From contig WBMQ01000003.1 in the NCBI GenBank assembly GCA_016630905.1, positions 2,232,001-2,296,000 of the forward strand: a DNA stretch of 64,000 bases. The letters run 5' to 3'. The translations under genes and the position numbers were made by a program. The number at the start of each line of letters is the position of its first letter. Position 1 is the stretch's first letter. The notes under the pieces are model-generated. The model saw nothing but the letters and a program-made list of their open reading frames with translations. It was not told where the DNA came from and searched no databases. The stretch is from Capillidium heterosporum (taxonomy: Eukaryota > Entomophthoromycota > Entomophthoromycetes > Entomophthorales > Capillidiaceae). Positions 24,016 to 37,121 of this stretch are shown piece by piece.

Positions 24016-25447
24016 AAGGTTATTTTGATATGGTTATAAATATAAATAGAAAGTAAGGAACATTTCCGAATTTTGTTTTTTTGCTGGCTAATTGCACTAT
24101 AATGGCTTATACTAGTAGCTAAAGTTTAGTTTTTTATGGTCAAGTGTAGGATTTGAGCTCTACTGCTATTGATATAAATTCAGGTTAGGTTTCAAACAGA
24201 AATATAATGTACTTATGAAGACTATAGATCAGTACTAGTTATAAAAGCACCTGATATGATATCAAGCAAGTAATTGATGCTGTTTAATTGTTATATAGCT
24301 AATATATCCTATTTATTAGTCTAGTGACAATGTAATTGTTTTCATAGGCAGTACTAGCCTATAGATATTGTATAAACCTATATTTTTAAGTTTTTAAATG
24401 AAAGCCAACATAAAGCTTGGATAAATTTTCATGCCTGAGCTTTGCTTCAAATTCAAAGTACAGATGACAGCAAAACAAGCTGCTTTAAGTTTGACACTTA
24501 AAGCAGTTTGTATGTGTTTATAAATTTATCTAGCATCTAAAACTTCCAAAGTAGTGAAAATAAAGTTTTGTTGGTATATGATTATGTACATTTCATCTAA
24601 AGAAGACATTTGTCTAAAGACAGATTGGTGAATTTGACCTGCAAGAAAATTATCTTTGGGGCAGTAAAGCCTTCTTTAAATCTAAAGTGATTGTTCTAAA
24701 ATCTATTTGTCTTTTTGCTCAAAAGTTTGGTTATGGAAGAGTATTTTAATAGGCTATTGAGTACTACATAAGTATATCAAAGTAAAAATGAAGGATGTGT
24801 TTACACTTGATTAAAAGCTTATCTAATGGGATATAAAGCTTATTTGGCAAAGTTTTACCAACTGCCTTTGCACAAACAGACTTATTCCATCTATGAAAAA
24901 TGTGAAAATTGATGGAGGATTTTATCAAAATAGCTGGTGATATAAGGTTTGATATAATAACCCTATTGTAAACTAAGATTTGGAGTAAAACAAGGTGACC
25001 ATCAAGTCAGGCAATAAATATTTGGTTTATGTCACTTCAATTCAAGCAGAAAGCTTGAAGTATTATGTGGTTTAAATCAAAGCAGTTGGAGTTTTACTTT
25101 CCCTTCCAGCAACTCTTGATTTCAAACAGACAATGGAGCTTTATTGTAAAATAATTCCAAATATACTTAAAATTAGATAAACTTAAGAAAAAATTAAGTA
25201 ATTGTACTCGATTTTCAAAACCAAGTGATTGGTAGCAAAGATGTGGAGGTGTAAGTAGAATGATAGAAAAAGAAATCAAAGATGTTGGACCTAGATAACT
25301 ACAAGAAGATAGAAGCTTGAGTTTCCTTTATAGAATCGTAGATATAAAGGTATGAAGATCATTTACCTATGCTTGAAGTTACTTTATAGCTAGCCTTATA
25401 TTTTATAATCAAGAGTGAGTTGAAAGGGTATATGTATTTGGCCATAG
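24016..25447. other. AT-rich spacer, no gene seen
   Basis: No convincing coding sequence. Short open stretches occur in several frames without recognisable motifs. Confidence 0.4.
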
Positions 25448-25999
25448 TTATGTTTCACCCATGGCCTGCATATCTTTCTCAGTATAAAAGTTTTTGTTAA
25501 AAGCCTTTTCACTAGTCTCCAGTATGCTCAATAAGTTGTTTTGGATCATGTTGGTCTTCAAAATCTTACCAAGATACATTAAAATTTGTTTGATCTCTTC
25601 CCTACACTTGAAGTGGTAATTGAAGATGACCTTATATACATTTACATAACCAGAGTTTATAAAGACTAATTCCAAACTCAAGCTTACACACATACTACCA
25701 ACTAATGTGTGGATATAGGTTATATCACTAGTTAAGAATATGTTGCCTTGACAGTACTGATTCACTATACATTCTTGAGTATTAATGAGAGCATAATGTT
25801 TGAATTCCTTAATGCAGATATGGTAAGAGTAGATAATCTTGATGGAATCAATGTAAACTTTCAGAGTCATTTGGCTAGCTTCCTCACAGCCTAAGTAGTA
25901 CATTGCAAATTGAACAATGTGTTTTGGCTTTAACCAAAATAAATTATATTTATTTTTCCAAAAGGCATTAATGAAAATATAGCAAAGCTTACTTGACAA
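25448..25999 (-). pseudogene. Possible degenerate regulator-like gene (fungal transcription-factor-type region)
   Basis: A 183-residue minus-strand frame rich in Leu, Ile, Tyr and Cys, without intron signals. Two more minus-strand open stretches upstream (26311-26502 and 26589-26843) show similar amino-acid style, for example ILDWIRILSSIKNLYY and GYPSYIKGTTNYN. Together they could be one decayed gene of about 1.4 kb. The helical, Cys/Leu-rich character recalls the middle region of fungal Zn2Cys6 regulators, but no zinc cluster is visible. I do not claim a function. Confidence 0.3.
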
Positions 26000-26843
26000 C
26001 TTTTAGATCCTTTATTACTATATGTTTTAAATATATAGGTTAGTATCTAGTAAGAGCAAACTTCTATAAAAACTATACTCTTGAAAATTAAAATTAGCCT
26101 GCTTATAAATCTAACTCTTTACTATTAGCTTTAACCAAATATTTGTATTTGATTCTTAATCTCATCATTTTGAACAAAGTCAATTTGACTAAACCAGTAT
26201 TCTTATCATACTCTAAACTTATGAATTTGGAGTTACATCATACTTTAAAATCGAATTTATCCTTTAGAAACTTGATCAGCCTTTTCCAGTTCACTTTGGA
26301 AAATATCAGCCTAATGATTGATGAAATAGTTGATGGGTAGAAGTAATAGCATGTTGTAATTAGTAGTGCCCTTTATGTAACTAGGGTAGCCCAACTTGTT
26401 AATCTTATAGTAGAGGTTCTTGATGCTGCTAAGAATCCTTATCCAATCCAAAATTTCTAAGATATAGATGTAAAAGAAGTTAGGATTTTTGTAGTGCCTC
26501 ACTTCTAGTCAATTATTTATAACAAACACATGTTAGCTTCAAAATATATTTTGACAAAATCTTTGCCTAACATACTTAAACAGGCCAGTTAAATAAAGAG
26601 TAGTAGTCCAACTATACTAACACTTATCATTAATACATTAGTCTCCAGCTTTTTACTGATCTTCAAGTTTATAAGGATTTTGGTAATGATAAGTTCAAAA
26701 GTATTTTTATGTTTAGTGCTTGGTTGGGTATATTTACAGCTTTTATAAAGCTTGTCTTGGATTGATTTTTCTTTAGTATTGCTATGATTTTTATTCTTTA
26801 TTGAAATTAAAGTTATTAAAAAGTTTGAAGAAAAAGTAAACAT

Positions 26844-27653
26844 TTTATATATACCAATTTTGTATATCTTTCAAATCTTGAAATTTTCTACTTAGTTGGC
26901 TACTGAGTATATAAAAAGTAGTACTTAATAGGTTAAAAATTACCTAGAAACCTATTTTAGCTTACTATTATCAATTTAAATATTAATTAATATCTAAGTA
27001 CAACCAGTATCAACTTTTTATTTTTATTTTTATTTTGTAGTTGCAGTTTCTGATGCTAGGCTAAAATAAATTTTAATAATTTAAATTGAAAGTTGATGTA
27101 GCTTATATATACATATGTAATTTCATCTAATTAACTATTTTCTAAAGTTTATATATTAGTATTAGTAAAGAGACTTTATTTTGATAGAAGCTACATAATA
27201 TTTCAAAGTTTTTAATATAAACTAATTTGTATATTAATAAGTTAATTTAAGCTTATTCTTATATTATAGATATAAATTTTCTAGATATTTTAATAGTCTA
27301 AAATTAAAATTGGTTTTTAAATTATATTTAGTATTAAATTTAACTTTTACTTTTATATTTCTAGTTTAGATAGTTAATGTTAGCTAGTTAACTTTATTTA
27401 ATATTTAACTACTAGCTTAAATTTTTTATTAAATAGGCCTAACTAAATTTAATAAGTTTTTTAGAATAGAATATAAAATATATTATATTAAAGGCTAACT
27501 AAACTAATATAGTAGTAGTTTTATAACTAATAATATTATTTTTATTTTTATTTTTATAAAGCTACTAGCTAAAAGTTTTTTAAACCATTTAATTAGTTTA
27601 TTTATAATATAAAAAATTTAATAGCTTTATTTTCTTTTTTAAAAATTTTACTA
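26844..27653. repeat. Very AT-rich decayed repeat sequence
   Basis: About 27370-27500 is a strongly mutated fragment of the family A LTR start (TTAGCTAGTTAACTTTATTTA...). The rest shows no gene. The final TACTA (27649-27653) is the left duplication of the next element. Confidence 0.45.
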
Positions 27654-28180
27654 TATTAATAACCCTGGTGTAATCTATCTAAGGTCATCGACCAATTTTC
27701 TTTGCACACTATACTATTTTCTTTCTCTTACCAATCTTCGATTTTCTACTTTCCATTTATATCTAGTTTCGAACAGAAATCTGTTCTATTTATTAGATAT
27801 TCTTGACAATTTTCCATATTCGTAATCTTGGCTATAAGTTAGGAACCCCAGCTATTACCAGCATAGCATTTTGATATTGGGATTCGGATATTCAGCAAGT
27901 ATTGCCAAGATACCGAAAGGGTATTTAAACCCTTGTAATGCCATTGAAGGCTGGTATCTTGACAACGTTCCACCTTGCTATTTTCTAAATAGCTGTTACT
28001 CACTTCTTGATCTCAACCATCAACTATAGCTGTTGCAACAGCCTGATCTGTTTCCCTTGCCATAGCTGTCTCTGACAGCCTGATTCTGTTTTGTCTACAA
28101 ATAAAATATTGTTCCTGGTCAGCCTTTTAGTTATTAGATTGTGCAGATATGTGGTTTGACTTCTATACCCTCTTAGCTCA
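27654..28180 (-). mobile_element. Solo LTR, family C, inverted, little mutated
   Basis: A 527-bp unit is the reverse complement of the LTR at 6833-7400 and is flanked by TACTA on both sides (27649-27653 and 28181-28185), a perfect 5-bp target-site duplication. It stands out as moderate-GC sequence inside an AT-rich desert, so it inserted after the surroundings decayed. Relative to the other copy it lacks one of the internal repeats of about 40 bp. Confidence 0.75.
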
Positions 28181-28185
28181 TACTA

Positions 28186-29860
28186 GCTTAAAAATAAAGT
28201 ATATTTTTTTCTAATAAAATAAAAAATATACTTTAGTAGTTAAAACTTACTTTTTATAAGATAGTAATTAGAAAATCTAAAATCAGATTTAAATAAAAAA
28301 ATATACTTAATAAAAATTAATATTAAATAAGTTAAGTAAATTAGTAATTAATTAAAAGTATTAAAAAAATAGATAATAGATAAATGTAAAGCTTAAAGTA
28401 TATTATTAATAATTTTAAATTATTATATATTAATTAATTAACTATTAGTTTATTTAATTCTATTTAAGATTAAGTATTCTTTTTAAATATAAATTATTAA
28501 ATCTTAACTTTAATAATAAGCTACTATGATTAAAATATATATTAAAGCTTTAGTATAAAAAACCTTTTAAGATTTTAGTGTTTTATATTTTAGATTTTTA
28601 AGATTATATATTAAGTTAGATTAGTTTAATTAAATATTTAAAAGTTATTAGCTAGTGGTTTTATAAAAATTAAAAGATTTAATTATATTTATATTAACTA
28701 GTCTATAATATAATATATTTTATATCAAAAAACTTATCAAGTTTAGCTAATAGCTAAATATTTAGTAAAAGTAACTAATATTTAATATAAAATTTTAAAC
28801 TATATTTATTTATTAGTATTAATTTTAAATAATTTAACTAAAAGTTATTAAATATAAAAGTTTATACTTTATACTTTTAAATAATATATATATTTTTTGT
28901 AAAATACTAATAATTGTTTAAAACTTATAACTATATTAACTATATTTTTAATTAATTAGCTATAATCTAAATATATAGATAAGTATATTTATTTAATACT
29001 TATTATTTTAAGTTATAAAATATAAACCTGCATTAAAGCTTTTATATAGTTAGATAAAACAAAAATTTTAATTAAAGTTAGGCTATATAGATAAAGTAAA
29101 AGTTTTTATTATAACTTATATTATTAATTATAAATAGCTAATCTTTTTATTATAAGCTTTTAAAACTAATTTTTCTAACTAATAGTTTGTAATATATTAA
29201 AACAGATGCTTTATTCTATATAAATAATTCAAATTAAAACTAAAGCATATCAAAATGAGTATATTAACTATTTTCTTTAAAATACTATTTTGAATTATAC
29301 AGAAAAGATGAAACTAATATGTATTACAGAGTAACAGTGTGATAAGTATAGGGGTAGACAGCAAATAATATGTGCTTATAAACAGCTAAATATGTATGCT
29401 AGATATAGTTAGAGAATAGTTTTTACGATATATTGGCTTATTGAAGTTCATCCTTTTATGACATCTTATCTAAAGTAAGGGTAGGTAGTCATTAGTATGA
29501 AACCAATTTAAAAAATTCTTATCCCGTCTATCACGCTCTCTTGTAAAAAGAAGAAATATACAGCTAGAATGAAATATTCCAGGCCTCTTTGTTTTAGAAA
29601 TGGCAGATGGCGCAACCCTGGTTTTAGCTATACTTTTGTAAAGTTGTTGAAGGGCTTCAAAGTTATAGCTACGCTCAACAGAAGATCCAAAATTACCCCA
29701 ATCTTAGCTTAGCCTGAAGGGAAGGAAGGCTGAGAATTAATCATACGGCTACGAGTATAAGATCTTTTACTTCACCTATAAGAATTCAATCCCAACATAA
29801 TTTTTACCAAAATTCGTCTTTCACCCGCTATTTCATCCATCATTTCATTTTTTTCAAAGC
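28186..29860. repeat. AT-rich decayed repeat and gene flank
   Basis: About 28600-28790 matches decayed family A sequence in reverse orientation. 28800-29200 shows nothing recognisable. From about 29250 base composition becomes gene-like, probably the promoter of the next gene. Confidence 0.4.
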
Positions 29861-30688
29861 ATGCTTACTGACAAGTACTTTCGCCACATAGGTATATACG
29901 AAACCAAGTCTTCAACTAATTTTTTCTAATGTAGGAAGCTCAAGCAAGCTTCTAACTAAATCGAAGGAGCTGGCAAACTGCTTCACTAGTTCCTGCACCG
30001 ATAAGCAGGTCGAAGCCAAACCCCAGAGAGAAAGAGAAAAGTCCCAACCATCAAAGCAAAAGAGTACCCAACCCCAGCTTGAAGTTTCTTTTTCACCAAA
30101 TACAACTACATCAACACTTCCAGATGGTTTTGCTCCTTTGGAACGAATAATCTTAACATCCAACGGTAATCTGCAGCGTATCTTAAGGTAACTCAACAAT
30201 TGCTGATGACTAAACTAATGTTGTCTATAGCGCCTACTACAACTCCCCCATAACGATCAGCACGATATCCAATGTCAAAGTTTCAGATGATGATACCAAA
30301 GCTAACCTTCTGCGCGACGTCTACCTAAGGGAGATCAACCTACTTTGCAATGACAAAGTAAGTAGTTGTTTACCAATAGCTATGTAGAGGTAACTAATCA
30401 CTTCCCAAAGATTCTCTGCAATGCCAAAAGTAAAGTCACGATAACCGATTCCAAGTATGCTGACCTGATCAACAAGGGGGTAGGCATCGGCCAGCTTTTC
30501 CAGTAACTTGAAATCCAAATCGAGCAACTACTCTAACCTTTCTAATTAGGTACACCCACACTATGCCCGACTTCAAATTACTCAATGTGAAGCGCAACGT
30601 TGACCTCAGTATACAACGTGCCTACACCCTATCTACTGACGGTTTATTTTGCGAGATAACTGAGGTTTTTGCCAAAGGAGTCGTCTGA
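29861..30688 (+). CDS. Chorismate-lyase-like (DUF98-type) protein, paralogue 2
   Basis: Exons 29861-29891, 29935-30187, 30231-30357, 30411-30502 and 30550-30688 give 213 residues with the same five-exon structure and splice phases as the gene at 23187. Motifs: MLTDKYF at the start, FAPLERIILTSNGNLQRILR, SAYYNSPITIS, DVYLREINLLCND, LCNAKSKVTITD, VGIGQLFQ and STDGLFCEITEVF. The fold is that of UbiC/DUF98 proteins. No catalytic claim is made, because the fungal branch has not to my knowledge been assigned a reaction. It is the better preserved of the two copies. No frame break is needed. Confidence 0.65.
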
Positions 30689-31424
30689 AGATTTTGGAAT
30701 TGAAAGTTTTGATTTTGGAATTGTTTTGTCGTAAATAAAGTTCTAATTAGATTGTAGGTCGAATTTCCAAAATTAGCAAGGGTTCTTAATTATTGATTAT
30801 TCCTGTCTAATTTTCTAAATTTAACTTGATGACATCCCCTAAATAACCCGATACAATCCTTTGTTTTGCCTAGAGTAGGATCAACTGGTCACAAGAAATT
30901 TTACAATTCAGCGGCAGTACACCCTTTCGATATACTTTTTGGAAATTGGTGCAGTGGAGGTTGATAATTTCTATATGAATTTAGAAGGTGTTGGATTTGT
31001 AAGTTGGAACAGTGATAGTAAGATTTAGTTTTGTATTGGGATTTTTGGGCTTTGAAATCGGTTTTTGATAAGTTTGAATGAAGGAAATAATAGGGTAACT
31101 TTATTCTTGAAGTTGATTACTAGTCCAGTCGGGATATATAACATTCAAATCACTTAAATATTGTTGAAGGTTTGAAGGAATGAATTCTGATTAAAATAAT
31201 GCGTCAGGTTTTGGAGTTGATCTTTCTCCAAATTGGAGGACTGAATCTGAGCTCCAAACTCCAAACTGTAAACTTAATTATAGGTCCAATAGAAGTCAAC
31301 TAATTAATATTTTCATTAATAATGATAGGCTCTAAAAGTATCCAATTAAAACCCAATTTGTCAGTTAAAAATTCGAGTAGGATGGAACAGATTCATTTCA
31401 CAACAAAGCTCAACAAGAAATAGG
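30689..31424. other. Intergenic, no gene seen
   Basis: 3' flank of the DUF98-like gene and presumed CDC73 promoter. No element was recognised. Confidence 0.35.
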
Positions 31425-33082
31425 ATGGTGGATTTGACAACATTCCGCGAATTGAAGTCCAAAAACTTTCAAGTGGAGTACTTAGATGAGTCCAATAACG
31501 TAACAGCCGACAAGAAGGATGCCCCAACTCTAAGAATCGGAGATGTAGTAGCTAGCCGCGACCAGGAAGTACAAGCTCCCAACTCCAATTGGAAGGGCCC
31601 ATTCATAACATTAGCTTCCATTTACGCTTCGGGGAGTTCCGGCTACGCCGAATTTCTCATGAGTGCCTTGCAGGGTAACGTTCCAACAACTAGTTTCCAC
31701 AACTTCAAAATTTTAGCCGATTATATTGAAGGCAAAAGTGATGATGTCAGTAAATTGGACAACAATTTAGATTTGGAAGGAGAGCAGCAGTCGGAGCAAG
31801 TAAAGCCACAAACTATGGAAAGTTTCGAGTCAGGTACATCTTCATTTATAGACAAGAATATGCAACTCAACGACAGTTTCCAAGCTAAATTCCGACGCAC
31901 ATGTAAAGAAAGATCAATCTAATGACAACTTCCAACTCCCACCTGATGAGCTGCTAAAGAAACACATGCAAGAACCCCAGCTGCAAAATGAAAGCTTAAT
32001 TGGAGGTAACGACGACTTCAAAGTTCAAGACCGTGACTTAGATAGCTTTATGACGACCAGCAAGAAATCACAAGCCAAGAACAAGACCAAAGAGGACAGC
32101 AAAGCCTTCGATCTGTTCCTGCACCAAGCCTTCATACCACTGCCCAAAGATCCCGAAGGCCTAACCAAAACTTTTAAACCCACAAACCCAAAGGTCCCAT
32201 CCAAAGTCCTGCCCCCTGGGCTCAAAGATCTAGTCACCAAAGTTTTAATCGAACGGACAGCTTTACCCGAAAACTACAACGACAAGGTCGGGCCCCCACT
32301 CATCTTAGTGCACAGCGATCCCATCGCTGGGATCAACTTGACCAACGTCGAAAATTTTCTATTAGGTAGAGGCTTTGACCAGTACGACCCCATTGCCAAC
32401 CCCCCCTCCCAACACCCTAGTGAAGTGTTGATCGATCGCTGTCAGCTTGAGACGTTCCCCAAACCATTAGTCCAACCTAGCTTCGACCCCAAACTGCCTA
32501 CCCAGTTCAAAGTCATCGACAATAGGTACGAGCTTACTAATAGATTCATGCATCGGGTAGTAGCCATCTTCGGTACCGGCAGAGATCTGCAGTTTGGTAA
32601 GCTAACGGCTGACAAGGTCCACGACCTCATCGACAACGTACCCTTCTTCCATATCATTCCACCTAAAAGCGTCTTGAGCTACAACCCTATAGACCAACAG
32701 GTATACCCATTAGCTACCATCTACGACACCAACCGGACCCAAGGCGATTTGATAGGTACTAGAGAAGACTCCAACCTGGGCTTGACCCCTAGCCAAAGGT
32801 ACCAGAAGCGGTATTTGCAGTTTGTCAAGGAGTTCTGGACCAAAGTTGACAAGTTCATCTTGAGCAAACAGACCCAGTATATCAACAAACTTCCCCTACT
32901 GGCTGCCGAACACCGATCTGGTGAAGGCTAAGAAGCGGCATTTAAATACTACTAAGGCACACGGTGGTAAGTTGAACAAGACTATCCACGTCGACTATGG
33001 TGCCGAATTTAAACCAATTGACTGGTCAACTGTTCACAGCAAGGAAGAAGAGTATGAATTTGTGGACGATTTAGATTCCTAG
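31425..33082 (+). CDS. CDC73: Paf1-complex subunit Cdc73 (parafibromin-like), needing two +1 shifts
   Basis: An intronless gene of about 551 residues if two bases are skipped. The N-terminus (LTTFRELKSKNFQVEYLD, then WKGPFITLASIYASG, VPTTSFHNFKILADYIEG) fits the Cdc73 N-terminal domain. The C-terminal Ras-like domain is recognisable: PPLILVHSDP, VENFLLGRGF, then MHRVVAIFGTGRDLQFGKL, and KRYLQFVKEFWTKVDKFI near the usual family end. Cdc73 acts in Paf1C during transcription elongation and histone modification. The first break (31893) lies in the unconserved linker; the second (32914) follows the Ras-like domain. Beyond it about 56 further codons of coding-like sequence end at TAG 33080-33082, a tail longer than usual. 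An alternative is termination at TAA 32929-32931. Confidence 0.75.
31893..31893 (+). other. +1 frame-break site 6 (CDC73): TTC-C-GAC
   Basis: The frame must change by +1 in this linker, because both sides are long, coding-like and in different frames. The exact base is inferred from the recurring pattern (incoming codon CGA) rather than from homology. Confidence 0.55.
32914..32914 (+). other. +1 frame-break site 7 (CDC73): CAC-C-GAT
   Basis: Needed only if the C-terminal extension is translated. The base is chosen by the recurring pattern (incoming codon CGA). Confidence 0.4.
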
Positions 33083-33325
33083 GTATATGTTGAGATAGAA
33101 GGTGAAAGGTGTTTTAAATAAAAAGAAGCCTTTAGTTTTATAAATGCATACATTTTCTATTTAATTTACAACACATATATGGCTAATTAGAAGTCAAATC
33201 AACAAATATATTCATAGTATTAATCCCAAGAAACAAAAAATCTTAGATGGCGTTTTACTTTATAAATAACAGCCTATAAACCAGGTCCTCCTACTAGATT
33301 CTTTAGCCACCTGTCAGTTGAAAGT
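33083..33325. other. Convergent 3' flanks
   Basis: Short spacer between the CDC73 stop and the stop of the minus-strand BI-1 gene. No feature was recognised. Confidence 0.3.
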
Positions 33326-34265
33326 TTATCTCCGTCTGTAACGACGCTCACGTTCCTCTCGTTCCTTATTCTCCTGCTGTTTAGATAAAATAATTATCAT
33401 GCGTACAAACAGCTGAATGAAGTTGGTAAACAGATTCAAACAGTCGGTTACCACATCAAAGTAACCACGGCTCGCCTTCTCCACGATTATCTGGGTGTCA
33501 TAGATAACTAAATTCATTAACAAAAAGTTTACTCAAAAAACTTACCGTATCCACTAAAGACCAGGATTCCCAAGTAAAGGAATAAGGTATCGATGCGGGC
33601 CGAATGTAAAAAGGTGTTGAAGAGACTTGCTACCATCATACCAGTTAAAGCTGAACCTAACATACCACCTAGGAAGATGTAGCTACGACGCTTGCTTAAC
33701 AAGGCGCTTCCTGTAAAAGAAATGAATGCTAAAGCAGTACTGAGGAAGGCTACTTTGACAACCCTAAATAAAAAACCTATTAATATAAAAATAAACATCA
33801 AAAAGCTTACCCAGGATGAAGTAGCTCGGTATGAAACAGTAGAGGTCCCAAGACTACTCCCTTCAAGAATGAGAAGCTCTAAAAATGAAACATTTATAAA
33901 TCTATCGAAATTTTCAAATTCTTACGAAAAGTAATCCTTTACGTAGGTTTTGGTACTGGGGATTAGTCGGTGTAAACACCAAAGCCATAGTGACAATGAA
34001 GGTAAGTAGAGAGAGGAAACTGGTACTCTAAATTTTTTAAACCAAAAAATCAATAAAGATTGAAACACAAAAAACAACTTACAAAGGTGTAGAAGTACGT
34101 CGTATAACTATAGGCTCCCAGGTAAGCTAGGAACATCATGCCAGCTAAGTGAATATAGACTTCAACCAAGTAGTTTTGAACTTTAGGACCTAATTCATTT
34201 AAGTTTTTGAAGGTGTGGAAGTCAAAGTTGAAGTTATTGGCCGGTCCGGTTTGAAAGATGGGCAT
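33326..34265 (-). CDS. BAX inhibitor-1 family (TMBIM) membrane protein
   Basis: Exons on the minus strand 34083-34265, 33926-34027, 33878-33811 (68 nt), 33546-33763 and 33326-33507 give 250 residues with consistent phases. The family pattern is clear: VQNYLVEVYIHLAGMM in the first helix, MALVFTPT.P..QNLRKGLLF, SALLSKRRSYIFLGGML, and the closing VIYDTQIIVEKASRGYFDV with six to seven hydrophobic segments and a basic tail. BI-1 proteins sit in the ER membrane, conduct a calcium leak and temper ER stress. No frame break over five exons. Confidence 0.9.
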
Positions 34266-37121
34266 TTTTGTAAACTTGAATGTTAAAGATTTCAAGTGGT
34301 TGAAAGTTTGTGTTGATGAAAGTTGAGTTGCTTTTGCAAATTGTATTGCTAGTAAAAGTTAAATTGGCTTTGGAGTGATCAATGTCAATTTATACAAGTC
34401 AGATTGAATGGAATCAGCTTGAAGGTTTGAGATTTGGGACTGAGCTTCTGTTTTAGAAGATAGAGCAATCAAATCAACAAATTCCAAGTCAATCCAATGC
34501 TAAGCTATAAGGAAGTGGAATTAGTTTTGGCTTGGCAGTTTGGTTTGGTAGTAAGGACAAAGCAGTAATATTTATTGGCATAAAAGTATTAAAATTTTTA
34601 AGCACTCCAAAATTTACTTATTTCCAATAAAAACAAGTAAAAGTTTAAGATACTTAAAGTTAATACCATTTGAAATAAAAGATAAATAGATATAATATAA
34701 ATTATACTATTGATAAAATTAAACTATTTATATTTTAAAAACTTATCAGCTTAGAAATATATAGGATTTTAGCTAAAATATATTCAAATAATCTTTATTA
34801 AAAATAATAGACTTTAATAATTTATTATACTTTTATTAAAATAGTTAAATTAAGTAAAATAGTAAACTTTCACTTTTACTTTTATTTTCTAGCTTTTAGA
34901 TTAGAGATTTTCTTATATATAAACTTTAATCTATTTTTTTAAAAGATTTATAGTATTATTAGTTTAATAAATTTTTTACTTTTTAAAAATTATAGATTTT
35001 TATAGTTTGTTTTAAAAAATACTATATTTGAAAGTATAGTAAATTTTAAAAAATAAAAATATTATGGATAGTATAAGGTTTAAAAAGTACTATTAGATTT
35101 AATTAATAAAAGTATATAATAAAATAAAATAAACTAGTAGAATTAATATTAATTATTATATTAGTAATATAAATTATTTAAAAAAAAGTAAACTAAAAAA
35201 GTATAAAAGTTAAACTATATATTTGTATAATCTAATAACTAAAAGGTTGGCTAAAAATAATATTTTATTTATAAGCAAACAAAAAATTAAACTATTAAAA
35301 ATAATAAAGTAAAATATTATTAATATATTAACCTTTGATAACATTTTAAAAGTTTAAATACTATTTTAGTATTTTAACAATATTTATAATAAAATAATTA
35401 GATTTTTATTTATAATTAACTATTTTATAGATTAATTAAGATTTTATTAAATTTAGTTAATAAAGCTTATTAACTTAGCTTTTTAACTAAGTTGTAAAGT
35501 AATTATTAATTTTTTTATTTTTTATAGTTAGCTTATAATTATACTATGTTTTTATAATGTGCTTTAGGTTATAAACTTTATTTCTTACTAAAAATTTACT
35601 TTAAATTACTAGATAACCAGTTTTACTATATTAGTTAGCTATATAAATTATTAAATCTAAACTTTAAAAATAGATTACTATATCTAAAACATATATCTAT
35701 CCTTTTATAAAAGAAATATCCACTTATATACTATTAAGTTATAACTATTTTCTAAGCTAAAATATATATTAGCTAGTTACTTTTGCTAAGTATCTAACTA
35801 TTAGCTTAAACTTTTAGCTAAGTAAATTTAATTAAACTTAGTAAATTCTTTAGTATAAAATATAATATATGTACTATATTATAGGCTAGCTAATTTAGAT
35901 ATATTAAATCTTTTATAGCTAATAAAGATATTTAAAACTCTTAATCTTTATAAAACTACTAGCTAAATATATATATATATTTATTTAGACTAATTTTATA
36001 AAAATCCTTTAAATTTTCTAAAAAATCCTTTTTTTCTTTTTATTTCCAAGCTTTAATATATATTATAACTTAAAAGATAGTTTTAATTTAGTATTCTATA
36101 AGTAGATTCTTCTTTAACAAAAGGTAGATATATAGTTTAGTTGTAGTAATCTATTATTAAGTTAGAATCTAATGATTTATATTTAAAAAGAATAGTTAAT
36201 TATAAATAAAATTAGGTAGATTAGGGATTAATTGTATAATATAAATAGTATATATAGTGGTTTAAAATAAATCATTAGTAAAAGATAAAATACTTAACCT
36301 AAAGTATTTTGTTAAAGTGTAGTATAATTATAAGTCATTTATGAAAAGTAATCTAATATTTAATATACAACTTATCTAAAAAGCTAAATTAATAAAAGTA
36401 TTTTATTTTTATTAGATATTCAAATATATTCCTATTTATAAAAGCAAATTCTAATATATAAAATAGTAAACTATATTTAAAGATTGTATAAAAAGGTTAA
36501 TTTATTGTTTTATAATAAGGTTTGATACTTTTTCTAACTTTAAAAAATTTAAAGATTATTAAAATAATATAATATTAAAATAAATTGCTAACTAAAAGTT
36601 TGAAAAGCTAATGAAAAATTATAATTTAAATAAGGTTGTTATAAAGAAAGGGTTTTAGTTAGTAATGAAAGTTTTAAAGTAACTTTAGTAAAGAAAGTAA
36701 ACTAAATATTTTTAGCTTTTAGTTATATTTCATTTCCTTATAAGATTATTTTTCATTTTTCAAGGTAAATTAATAAGGGTGCCTATCAGCCTTATAAAAG
36801 TGCCTTTAAGATGTAGTTGTTTACACTTTGGCCTCTTTAGCTCGAAAGTAATATAAGATTAAGGTAGGCTAGCCTAAAAGTCTTTCTTAATCTAGACACA
36901 TCTAATGAATCTCCCAAAAAGATAAGATAGTCAAGGAATTTCAAATCAGTTGCTTATTATTGGTTGTTTAGATCTTAAACTTTACCAAACTAAGCATAAT
37001 TGTGTCCAATTTGGTTTTGGAAAGGTACCTCATGAAAATGAGTACTTTGAAGGTTACCGCCATTCAATAGCTTTAACTTTTCACAAAAGGTAATTCTAAT
37101 TTCAATTTCAACTTAAAAGCA
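34266..37121. repeat. Promoter side of BI-1, then AT-rich LTR debris
   Basis: 34266-34560 is likely the BI-1 upstream region. 34600-36700 is very AT-rich. 35200-35420 is a strongly decayed copy of the family C LTR (order of motifs as in 6845-7150), and 35770-35900 a decayed family A start (TTAGCTAGTTACTTTTGCTAAG). 36750-37121 is the presumed ZIP gene promoter. Confidence 0.45.

Noticed and set aside
33763-33811. A stop or frame break between BI-1 exons 3 and 4
   Set aside because: Reading the acceptor as AG|GGTTGTC gives Pro-Gly-Val-Val-Lys in phase. It was a counting artefact.
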